A DNA stretch of 6,968 nt. Origin: Bacteriovoracaceae bacterium (GTDB taxonomy: Bacteria > Bdellovibrionota > UBA1018). The stretch covers positions 1-6,968 of the forward strand of contig JAHFAC010000092.1 in assembly GCA_023250755.1 (NCBI GenBank). The letters are read 5' to 3'. The first letter of the stretch is position 1. The number at the start of each line of letters is the position of its first letter. The position numbers and the translations under genes are program-made. The notes beneath the pieces were generated by a model that saw only the letters and a program-made list of their open reading frames with translations, had not been told where the DNA came from and did not search any database. Below, in pieces: positions 1 through 6,403 of this stretch.

Positions 1-1
1 T

Positions 2-631
2 GAGCTCACAGACCTTCGCTCGGATCAGTGGCAGCATCATTCACCTTTGCGATTTAGCGAAACATTAGTTCGTATGGCAAGCCCAGAAATTTGTACCATC
101 ATAGCAGATTTTGGACACGGCCTTTTTGAAGGTCCCGTATTGAAGGCTCTCTTTGACCTTTCAGGTTTTGTGGGTTTGAACGTCCAGACCAATTCATCTA
201 ATTTCGGTTTTAATCCCTTCACCAAACATCGACGATTTTCTTATCTCAGTGTGGATTTGAGAGAGACGCGGGTTGCCTATCAGGATCGCTATGCTTCGCC
301 CCTCGAATTTGTCCGAAGGATGCGTGAGCATTACAAAGACAAAGAGGTTGCATTGGCGATGACTCTCGGACCTAATGGCTCCTACTTCATTCCAGCTGCA
401 AGTACTGAGGAGTATCTTGCTCCTGCATTCGCCAATTCAGTGGTCGATGCATTGGGAGCTGGCGATGCCTTTTTCTCTTTCACCACTCTTTTGGTGCGGG
501 TGGGGGCGCCTGATGTGATGATTCCATTTTTGGGCAATATTTTTGCTGGACTGAAAACCCGAATCATCGGAAACAAGGCCTCCGTGTCCCGGGCACAGTT
601 TCTCAAGGCCGTAACGTCGATTTTGAAGTAA
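2..631 (+). CDS. PfkB/ribokinase-family sugar kinase, C-terminal part (5' end outside window)
   Basis: The frame is open from base 2 to the TAA at 629-631, giving 209 visible residues. The gene therefore starts upstream, and the TTG at 47 is an internal Leu codon rather than a start. The diagnostic PfkB signature is DALGAGDAFFS at 446-478. Its GAGD forms the anion hole, and the Asp at 464-466 is the expected catalytic base that activates the sugar hydroxyl for ATP-dependent phosphorylation. An earlier segment, ADFGHGLFEG, resembles the D(Y/F)GHG region of HldE/RfaE-like kinases, and NVQTNSSNFGFNPFTK follows it. A glycine-bearing TLGPNGSYF strand lies before the signature. Relatives in glycan loci are often fused to a cytidylyl/adenylyltransferase domain. 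The visible part ends about 55 residues after GAGD, so there is no C-terminal fusion, and an N-terminal one cannot be judged. Substrate unknown. The next gene starts 3 nt downstream, indicating co-translation. Family call strong; HldE-like subfamily tentative. Confidence 0.85.
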   Translation, partial: ELTDLRSDQWQHHSPLRFSETLVRMASPEICTIIADFGHGLFEGPVLKALFDLSGFVGLNVQTNSSNFGFNPFTKHRRFSYLSVDLRETRVAYQDRYASPLEFVRRMREHYKDKEVALAMTLGPNGSYFIPAASTEEYLAPAFANSVVDALGAGDAFFSFTTLLVRVGAPDVMIPFLGNIFAGLKTRIIGNKASVSRAQFLKAVTSILK

Positions 632-634
632 AAA

Positions 635-1627
635 ATGAAAAAGAAAAAGGTTTTGATCACGGGGGGAGTAGGTTTTATCGGAAGTCATACGGTAGATCTT
701 TTTCTCGCTCGGGGCTGTGAGGTCGTGGTAATTGATAATTTTTCTACTGGAAATCCAGATAATCTGGCCCATTTGCAGGGACGATCAGACTTGACCATCA
801 TCCAAGCTGATATCAATGATCGTGAAAAAACCAGAAGTGCCTATGTGGACACGGATTGGGTAATTCACTTAGCCGCGCTTGCAGATATTGTGCCTTCGAT
901 TGAGCGACCTGAGGCCTATCATCGCTCCAACGTAGACGGGACTTTTACAGTGCTTGAACTAGCTAAAGAAGCGGGAATCAAGCGTTTTGTATACGCGGCC
1001 TCTTCTTCTTGTTATGGAATTCCGGATTTCTATCCTACTCCGGAGTCGGCACCGGCTCGGCCACAGTATCCTTATGCCCTGACAAAGTATCTGGGAGAAC
1101 AATACGCACTTCATTGGGGACAGGTTTATGGTCTCCCTGTGGTATCGCTCCGATTTTTCAATGTTTATGGACCTAGGAGTCGTACTACGGGTACTTATGG
1201 CGCTGTTTTTGGGGTTTTTCTTGCGCAAAAACTCAATCATCAACCTTATACCGTTGTCGGAGATGGGACTCAAAGCCGTGATTTTACTTATGTCACTGAT
1301 ATTGCACGAGCAGTTTGGGCAGCTGCTTGTTCAGACGTCAAGCAAGAGGTGATGAATGTTGGGAGCGGTGGGCATTATACGGTTAATCAGCTTACGAAAC
1401 TTCTAGGTGGGGACGTAGTGCACATCCCTAAACGCCCAGGTGAGCCGGAAATCACTTTTGCTGATACGACAAGAATTCACGGTCTTTTGGAGTGGCAACC
1501 TAAGGTTTCATTTGAGCAAGGGGTTGCAAGTGTGCTCGAACAAATCGATTATTGGCGAAAGGCTCCCCTTTGGACACCCGCATCCATCCATGAGGCGACG
1601 CGAACTTGGTTTCAATATCTTAAATGA
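635..1627 (+). CDS. NAD-dependent epimerase/dehydratase (extended SDR, GalE/WbpP-like)
   Basis: This is a full-length 330-residue extended short-chain dehydrogenase/reductase, the usual size for cytosolic UDP-sugar 4-epimerases. The N-terminal Rossmann motif TGGVGFIG (residues 9-16) and Asp34 at the end of strand 2 indicate NAD(H) binding. HLAAL (78-82) lines the cofactor site. The catalytic set is Ser123 in AASSSCYG, with Tyr147 and Lys151 in YALTK. FFNVYGP (174-180) and SRDFTYVTD (214-222) are typical of the substrate domain in UDP-glucose/UDP-GlcNAc 4-epimerases. Expected reaction: reversible oxidation of a nucleotide sugar at C4, giving epimerisation. A 4,6-dehydratase is less likely, because YALTK and the GalE-like C-terminal motifs fit epimerases better. 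The ATG is 3 nt after the kinase stop, with a GAAG ribosome site inside the kinase end at about 625-628. Exact substrate cannot be read from sequence. Confidence 0.9.
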   Translation: MKKKKVLITGGVGFIGSHTVDLFLARGCEVVVIDNFSTGNPDNLAHLQGRSDLTIIQADINDREKTRSAYVDTDWVIHLAALADIVPSIERPEAYHRSNVDGTFTVLELAKEAGIKRFVYAASSSCYGIPDFYPTPESAPARPQYPYALTKYLGEQYALHWGQVYGLPVVSLRFFNVYGPRSRTTGTYGAVFGVFLAQKLNHQPYTVVGDGTQSRDFTYVTDIARAVWAAACSDVKQEVMNVGSGGHYTVNQLTKLLGGDVVHIPKRPGEPEITFADTTRIHGLLEWQPKVSFEQGVASVLEQIDYWRKAPLWTPASIHEATRTWFQYLK

Positions 1628-1644
1628 GTCAAAGGGATAAAGAA

Positions 1645-1653
1645 GAGGAAAGG
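1645..1653 (+). promoter_or_regulatory. Ribosome binding site for the second SDR gene
   Basis: GAGGAAAGG precedes the ATG at 1657, with GAGG 8 nt and AGG 3 nt away. It favours 1657 over the in-frame ATG at 1624, which has no purine-rich site in front of it. Confidence 0.65.
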
Positions 1654-1656
1654 CTG

Positions 1657-2655
1657 ATGAACGGAATCAAAAAAGTATTGATCACAGGGGGCGCTGGTTA
1701 TGTGGGTTCTGTGCTTGTACCCAAGCTCCTTCAAGCAGGCTATCAGGTTTTGGTTTATGATCTGTTTATTTATGGTGATGGGGTTTTTGATGGAGTTCGA
1801 AATCATCCGGCACTGAGTTTCATTAAGGCTGACATCCGAGACGTTGATCAACTCGATCAATCACTGCGTGGAGTAGATGCAGTGATTCATTTGGCATGCA
1901 TCTCAAATGATCCCAGTTATGAATTAAATCCAACGCTTTCGAAATCGATTAATTATGATGCGTTTCGGCCGATGGTAAGACTGGCCAAGAAACATCGGGT
2001 GAAACGTTTTGTTTATGCATCTAGTTCAAGTGTCTATGGGATCAAAGATGACCCAGAGGTGACTGAAGATCTAGCTTTGGAGCCACTGACTGATTATTCA
2101 AAATTTAAGGCTCTTTGTGAGCAAATTTTACTCGAAGAAGCTACAGATGATTTTACCTCTTTGGTCTTAAGGCCCGCTACCGTTTGCGGCTATTCACCTC
2201 GACTCAGGCTCGATTTAACAGTAAATATTTTGACCAATTTTGCCTTCAATAAGGGTGAGATCCAAGTTTTTGGTGGCGCACAAAAGAGGCCGAATATCCA
2301 TATTCAGGATATGGCAGAGCTTTACATCGAAGCACTTCGATGGTCGCACGAGAAAATTCATAAAAAAATCTATAATGCCGGCTATGAGAATCACACCGTT
2401 GAGCAATTGGCCGAAACAGTTCGCGCCGAAGTGGGGCCTCATGTTCAGATTCGGCATGTCCCCACTAATGACAATCGCTCGTACCATGTTTCATCAGCAA
2501 AAATTTCGAGAGAATTGGGATTTGTTCCTCAGCGTACGATCCGAGAGGCCGTGCGCGAACTCAAAGAAAAATTTGATGAAGGAAAAATCCCAGATTCATT
2601 TAGTGATTCCAGGTACTTTAACATCAAAAGAATGCAGGAGATCCACTTACAGTGA
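1657..2655 (+). CDS. NAD-dependent epimerase/dehydratase (second, divergent extended SDR)
   Basis: From this start the protein has 332 residues. TGGAGYVG (10-17) and Asp35 form the NAD site. ASSSSVYG (121-128) supplies the catalytic Ser, and Tyr147/Lys151 occur in DYSKFK. Substrate-side segments are HLACISNDPS (78-87), LRPATVCGYSPRLRLDL (171-187) and RPNIHIQDMA (211-220). The ISNDP and RPATV..SPR.R.DL patterns mark the COG0451-type nucleotide-sugar epimerase group common in glycan loci, distinct from the GalE-like gene before it. I chose the ATG at 1657 because GAGGAAAGG lies just upstream and the Rossmann strand then begins after six residues. An in-frame ATG at 1624, overlapping the previous stop as ATGA, would add 11 charged residues (343 in all) but has no ribosome site. 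Role: stereochemical or redox tailoring of a nucleotide sugar; specificity unknown. Confidence 0.88.
   Translation: MNGIKKVLITGGAGYVGSVLVPKLLQAGYQVLVYDLFIYGDGVFDGVRNHPALSFIKADIRDVDQLDQSLRGVDAVIHLACISNDPSYELNPTLSKSINYDAFRPMVRLAKKHRVKRFVYASSSSVYGIKDDPEVTEDLALEPLTDYSKFKALCEQILLEEATDDFTSLVLRPATVCGYSPRLRLDLTVNILTNFAFNKGEIQVFGGAQKRPNIHIQDMAELYIEALRWSHEKIHKKIYNAGYENHTVEQLAETVRAEVGPHVQIRHVPTNDNRSYHVSSAKISRELGFVPQRTIREAVRELKEKFDEGKIPDSFSDSRYFNIKRMQEIHLQ
2636..2640 (+). promoter_or_regulatory. Ribosome binding site for the unknown gene (GTG start)
   Basis: AGGAG sits 11 nt before the GTG at 2652, a somewhat long but workable spacing. The in-frame ATG at 2667 would be 26 nt away, so this site supports the GTG start. 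It lies inside the end of the upstream SDR gene. Confidence 0.55.
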
Positions 2656-3731
2656 ATGAATTTTCGATGATTGATTATGAAAAATTAGTACAGGATTATG
2701 AAACGGGTTTGACGACCACCTTGAGGGGGTTTCGCCCTGGGCTCGAGTTTATTGACTCCTGGGTGCCTGACGAGGACGTGGCAAAAAGCATTCTCAATCT
2801 CATTGAGGCTGCAAGTATGGCGGGTGAAAGTGGGATTCGGCCTCTTCGCCTTTTTTTAAACTCAAAGACTGCTCCTCAGCTGGATGCGAGCCATTTACAA
2901 GTATTAGCCGCCAACCTCGCTCGAATTGAGCCGAATCAAAATAAAGACGGCAGTGTGCTGCTTACGATTCTTCCTTGTGAAGCAACTCAAGTGGCCCCTT
3001 CCTATCAGAAGGCGGTAGAAGTTTATTCTAAAAAAAATATTCATGAAGGGACCGGATCGGATTACTCTTGCACACTGGTTCCTCACGTACGTGCTTTTAC
3101 CGTCGAGTCGGGCGAAATTACACTCACAGCCTTTATAGATATTTTGACCCACTCGATTCAGAAGGTTTTCTACCGGGGACGGCTGACACCCGCACAGAAG
3201 GCAGTTTTTGAGGGAATTTGCGAAATTCTTCCAGGTTGTACGGTTCAAGAGGCCAGTGATCATGGTGTGATTTCGCTGGAGCACCGATTTCGAGATCTCA
3301 GTCTGCCTCGCGCGAATCCGGGTATCGTGACTTCGTCCAACGCGGACCCCATGTTTCAGCAGTTGCTAAATTTTTTGCGCACTTTGAGGAAAATCTATGA
3401 TCAAGAGATTCACCCAGAAACAACTCTTAATTTCTATGAGCCTCCCATTTCAGAATATTGGAAAAATCTTTCGGCGGGTGAACGTGCCTTGGAAATCCGA
3501 AAAGTGATTCAAGAGATTGGAGCAGAAGTTCCGATCTCGAATTCTGAGGTAGAAATCCGTAGGATCGACCATGATGTGAGGATATTTATGACCTACGTCG
3601 CAGAGCTTCCCAGCGGAGAAAAAGGACGCCGCCTGATGTGTCTAGAGCGTGGACTCAAAAATCGTTTGGAACAAAAACTTCAGATTTATCAAGAAGAAGT
3701 GAAGGATCTCAACTCAAAACGCCGGCTTTAA
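2652..3731 (+). CDS. Protein of unknown function in glycan operon, 359 residues
   Basis: I do not recognise this family. It starts at GTG overlapping the previous TGA (GTGA), with AGGAG 11 nt upstream; an ATG five codons later (2667) is the alternative. The protein looks soluble: no signal peptide and no membrane segment. Residues 1-95 are largely helical with a mixed hydrophobic pattern. Residues 100-175 contain strand-like stretches (SVLLTILPCE, SGEITLTAFIDIL). Residues 187-215 (EGICEILPGCTVQEASDHGV then ISLEHRFRD) look like the best candidate for a conserved core, with Cys190, Cys196, His204 and His211 near each other. The C-terminus from about 330 is highly charged and helical, possibly a short coiled coil. 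Five Cys in all (109, 140, 190, 196, 330), with no CxxC motif. Position between an SDR and a radical SAM gene suggests a role in sugar modification or as a radical SAM partner; that is inference only. The gene is intact and codon use looks like its neighbours. Confidence 0.8.
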   Translation: MNEFSMIDYEKLVQDYETGLTTTLRGFRPGLEFIDSWVPDEDVAKSILNLIEAASMAGESGIRPLRLFLNSKTAPQLDASHLQVLAANLARIEPNQNKDGSVLLTILPCEATQVAPSYQKAVEVYSKKNIHEGTGSDYSCTLVPHVRAFTVESGEITLTAFIDILTHSIQKVFYRGRLTPAQKAVFEGICEILPGCTVQEASDHGVISLEHRFRDLSLPRANPGIVTSSNADPMFQQLLNFLRTLRKIYDQEIHPETTLNFYEPPISEYWKNLSAGERALEIRKVIQEIGAEVPISNSEVEIRRIDHDVRIFMTYVAELPSGEKGRRLMCLERGLKNRLEQKLQIYQEEVKDLNSKRRL

Positions 3732-3741
3732 GCGTCGGATC

Positions 3742-3746
3742 GAGGA
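3742..3746 (+). promoter_or_regulatory. Ribosome binding site for the radical SAM gene
   Basis: GAGGA lies 5 nt before the ATG at 3752, in the 20-nt gap after the previous stop. It decides against longer in-frame starts such as 3638, which would overlap the upstream gene by 94 nt, and against the ATG at 3761. Confidence 0.65.
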
Positions 3747-3751
3747 ATATC

Positions 3752-4873
3752 ATGTCAGGAATGTCGGATCATGCAGAGTTAATTTTAGATGGGACTAAAA
3801 TCGCGTGGCATGAGGAACGTATTCGTGCCTGGGAGAGAGGCGAACGAATCGCTCCCATCACCATCGATATGGCGCTCACACGCGCTTGTAACTATGGCTG
3901 CCACTACTGCTACGCTATGTTGCAGGAGAACGATCGAAAAACGATCAACCGCGAAGCTATTTTCAATTTTGTGGATGATTGCGCGGAGATCGGTGTCAAA
4001 GGGATCAGCTTGGTTTCGGATGGTGAAAGCACGATTTCACCTGTTTTCGTGGATTGTGTGACCCGTGGAAGCGAAAAGGGCCTTTCCATGGCCTGTGGTA
4101 CAAATGGTTATATCTTCAATCGCAGAAAGTTGGAGGAGGTTCTTCCTCATTTGACTTATCTGAGAATCAATATCTCAGCTGGGGAGCCCAAGCGATACGC
4201 TGAAATCATGGGAGTCAAAGAGGAGTGGTTTGCACGTGTTCGGCAAAACATCCTGGATATGGTCGACATCAAGAAAAAAATGGGACTTAAAGTTACGATC
4301 GGTCTGCAAATGGTTTTGATGCCCGAATATCAAGATCAAATTTTGCCCCTGGCTCGATTGGGCAAAGAGCTTCGTCCGGACTATTTGGTCATTAAGCATT
4401 GCAGTGACAATGAGGATGGGGATCTGGGGGTGAACTACGATGGCTATCGAGCCCTTTATGACACGCTTCAAGAGGCCGAGTCGCTTTCGGATAGCGAGTA
4501 TCTCGTCAAAGTCAAATGGTCAAAAATTGAAACGGGTGTGAAGAGAAGCTATCAGCGGTGCTATGGGCCTCCCTTTATGATTCAGATCTCGGGCTCTGGT
4601 TTAGTCGCACCCTGTGGGATGCTTTTCAACGAACGCTATAAGAAGTTCCATATCGGAAATATCGTGGAACAACGTTTTAAGGAAATGTGGCAGAGTGATC
4701 GCTATTGGGAAGTGATGAATTATCTCGCTTCACCTGACTTTAACGCTCAGACCATGTGCGGTACGCTTTGCCTGCAACACAAGGTTAATGAATATCTCGA
4801 TTCGCGACAGAAAGAGCAGATCGTGGTTCTCCAGCCCTCAGGAGCAGTGCCTCAGCATATTAATTTCATTTGA
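3752..4873 (+). CDS. Radical SAM enzyme with SPASM/twitch-like C-terminal domain
   Basis: The protein has 373 residues from the ATG at 3752, chosen for its ribosome site. The radical SAM signature CNYGCHYC (Cys46, Cys50, Cys53; CxxxCxxC) binds the 4Fe-4S cluster that cleaves S-adenosylmethionine to a 5'-deoxyadenosyl radical. SDGES (89-93) takes the place of the usual GGEP SAM-amine motif, and LRINISAGEP (137-146) is a later barrel strand. The C-terminal part carries Cys270 (CYGP), Cys288 (APCGM), Cys336 and Cys340 (CGTLC), with HIGNI and a MW..D motif between. This is the pattern of a SPASM or shorter twitch domain holding an auxiliary Fe-S cluster. Family members modify peptides, proteins or small molecules including sugars. 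No precursor-peptide gene or RRE domain is visible nearby, and the setting favours a sugar or glycan substrate (inference). Cytosolic; oxygen-sensitive activity expected. The reaction cannot be named from sequence. Confidence 0.9.
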   Translation: MSGMSDHAELILDGTKIAWHEERIRAWERGERIAPITIDMALTRACNYGCHYCYAMLQENDRKTINREAIFNFVDDCAEIGVKGISLVSDGESTISPVFVDCVTRGSEKGLSMACGTNGYIFNRRKLEEVLPHLTYLRINISAGEPKRYAEIMGVKEEWFARVRQNILDMVDIKKKMGLKVTIGLQMVLMPEYQDQILPLARLGKELRPDYLVIKHCSDNEDGDLGVNYDGYRALYDTLQEAESLSDSEYLVKVKWSKIETGVKRSYQRCYGPPFMIQISGSGLVAPCGMLFNERYKKFHIGNIVEQRFKEMWQSDRYWEVMNYLASPDFNAQTMCGTLCLQHKVNEYLDSRQKEQIVVLQPSGAVPQHINFI

Positions 4874-4909
4874 TCTTCTCTCTCGCAAGAAGGGGACTGT
4901 CGGTGGTTC

Positions 4910-4913
4910 GGAG
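4910..4913 (+). promoter_or_regulatory. Ribosome binding site supporting a TTG start
   Basis: GGAG lies 8 nt before the TTG at 4922. No ATG or GTG in frame is equally well placed; the first in-frame ATG is at 4973 and would remove the first beta strand (KKVLISVFI). Confidence 0.55.
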
Positions 4914-4921
4914 TTAGAATT

Positions 4922-6403
4922 TTGAAAAAAAAAGTACTGATCTCCGTATTTATCCATTCGCAATTCCCAGAAATGTCTCGGGTCGCCTCAGTTCTTGCCC
5001 AAATCGAAGCCTTTGAGCCGGAGTTCTTGTTTGCCGGTGAGGTGGACTTCTCATTAGAAATTGAGCGATGTAAATCTGAAGGGTGGAAGTATCATGTCCA
5101 CTCTTTAAAAGTGAGTTCTTCTCAAAGCAGGGTTTCCTCTGATGTCACCAATACGGTCGACGCAATCGATCATCGATCTGCCGGCAATCGTCTGGTTCAG
5201 GTTATTAAGAGACATAAAAATCACCCGATCCTGAAACCACTCTTGAGAGTGGTTAGTTTTTTCTATCAAAATTCCATCCAGTACCAGTCCTCAGTTTTTT
5301 ATCTTCCTCGACATTTGAAGCTATTTTCCGGATTGCTGCGTCAGGCTGAGGAAATTCTTCGGTCGATCCACCCTGATGTGGTGGTTTTTCCGAATATCAC
5401 TGTCGGAAATCTAAGTGGAATGTTGCTTCATGCCTGTAAAAAAAGGGCTACTCCCACAGTGCTTGTTCCCTACGCTTGGACTGCGCGGATTGAATCTTTG
5501 ATGGCCCTTCAAGGGAAGCGTGCGTTGAGTACTCATACTTTACTGGGAAAATATATTACTAAAGCGCATCCACACTGGGTGTGGAAGGATACTTTCTTTT
5601 ACCCTCCCTCCAAAATTCTTCCTCTGGAGTGGTTGAAAGTTTCATCCCAATCTCCCTGGATGGCAGATGCCGAAGCAGATGTCATTGCCGCTGAGAGCAA
5701 GGCAATGGCGGATTATTATGCGAAAGACGGAATTCCCGCTGAAAAATGCATCATAACGGGGAGTCTTTCTCATGATCGGCTTTCACAAAGTCTTAAAAAT
5801 CGCAATTCATTGCTTAATCAGTTACAAAATGAATTGGGATTAAAGGCAGGGAGGGAGTTCATCCTTTGCTCGCTCCCGCCCGATCAGACTGGCGCTGGGA
5901 TCTCGGGTTTTGAGTTTGAGAATTATTTCCAAATGATTGAATTTTGGATCAACACGCTGAGTTTTCAAAAAACCTATGATGTCATCTTCAGCCTGCATCC
6001 TCGTATGCGGAATATGCTGAAGGCGCAGGATTTTAAGGCTAAACTTTTGAGTTTGGGCAATCCCTTGATCTATCAGGGTGATATCCATGATCTCTTGCCA
6101 CTCAGTCGTTTTTTTGTTGCTACTCTATCAGGTACGATTAGGTCTGCTATTTGTAGCGCTGTGCCTGTCCTTTATTATGATGTATTTAACTATCGGATGT
6201 TCTTGTATCGCGACGTTCCGGGAGTTTACTATGCAACATCTAAGAAGACTTTTTTGGAGGGGGTCGATCGATTTGTCGGTGATTTTGAGTTTTTCTCGGA
6301 TTTAAAGTCAGCTCAAGCCAAAATAGCCCCTGACTGGGGTGTCATCGATGGAAAGTGCAAATCTCGAATGACCCAGCTTTTTGAGGGATTTACATCATGT
6401 TAG
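4922..6403 (+). CDS. Probable GT-B-type glycosyltransferase (surface polysaccharide)
   Basis: The protein has 493 residues, soluble or peripheral, with no signal peptide or clear membrane helix. It begins with a Rossmann-like strand (KKVLISVFI, 2-11). HPDVVVFPNITVGN (150-163) and TPTVLVPYAW (177-186) look like later N-domain strands. The C-terminal half has ADVIAAESKAMADYYAKDGI (252-271), then KCIITGSLSHDRL (275-287), a FSLHPRM strand (356-362) and a DIHDLLPLSRFFVATLSGT segment (387-405). AICSAVPVLYYDVFNYR (409-425) follows. A 'ITGS..HD', 'LHPR', 'S.T...A...PVL.YD' order resembles GT-B enzymes and the related UDP-GlcNAc 2-epimerase/CDP-glycerol transferase fold, where the last motif binds the nucleotide sugar. 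No specific GT family assigned; a non-catalytic or 2-epimerase-like role is possible. The TTG start is followed by nine A residues. It overlaps the flippase gene by 7 nt, so translation is probably coupled. Confidence 0.65.
   Translation: MKKKVLISVFIHSQFPEMSRVASVLAQIEAFEPEFLFAGEVDFSLEIERCKSEGWKYHVHSLKVSSSQSRVSSDVTNTVDAIDHRSAGNRLVQVIKRHKNHPILKPLLRVVSFFYQNSIQYQSSVFYLPRHLKLFSGLLRQAEEILRSIHPDVVVFPNITVGNLSGMLLHACKKRATPTVLVPYAWTARIESLMALQGKRALSTHTLLGKYITKAHPHWVWKDTFFYPPSKILPLEWLKVSSQSPWMADAEADVIAAESKAMADYYAKDGIPAEKCIITGSLSHDRLSQSLKNRNSLLNQLQNELGLKAGREFILCSLPPDQTGAGISGFEFENYFQMIEFWINTLSFQKTYDVIFSLHPRMRNMLKAQDFKAKLLSLGNPLIYQGDIHDLLPLSRFFVATLSGTIRSAICSAVPVLYYDVFNYRMFLYRDVPGVYYATSKKTFLEGVDRFVGDFEFFSDLKSAQAKIAPDWGVIDGKCKSRMTQLFEGFTSC
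6383..6388 (+). promoter_or_regulatory. Ribosome binding site for the flippase gene
   Basis: GAGGGA sits 8 nt before the ATG at 6397, inside the last codons of the glycosyltransferase gene. It is the strongest-looking site in the window and confirms the start of the right-hand partial gene. Confidence 0.65.

Noticed and set aside
47..49. TTG at 47 as the start of the sugar kinase
   Set aside because: The frame is open to the left edge, and the 209 residues seen are only the C-terminal part of a PfkB fold, so the true start is upstream.
437..772. Minus-strand open frames opposite the kinase and first SDR genes (also 959-1273)
   Set aside because: They lie antisense to genes with clear family motifs, and their translations show no domain-like pattern or ribosome site.
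2904..3284. Minus-strand 126-residue frame inside the unknown gene
   Set aside because: Considered because the + strand gene is unassigned, but the + frame is three times longer, has coupled starts and reads like a folded protein; the minus frame is likely a shadow.
2652..3731. NifU-like or other Fe-S scaffold role for the unknown protein
   Set aside because: The Cys/His-containing segment near 190-211 gives a faint impression of this, but there is no CxxC or conserved scaffold Cys pattern, so I do not call it.
3638..3751. Longer N-terminus for the radical SAM protein starting at 3638
   Set aside because: It would overlap the upstream gene by 94 nt, has no matching ribosome site, and the added 38 residues look like out-of-frame translation. 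GAGGA before 3752 fits the shorter start.
4874..4921. Possible terminator or promoter between the radical SAM and glycosyltransferase genes
   Set aside because: A weak 5-bp CTTCT/AGAAG pairing is present, but there is no GC-rich stem or following T run, and no convincing -35/-10 pair.
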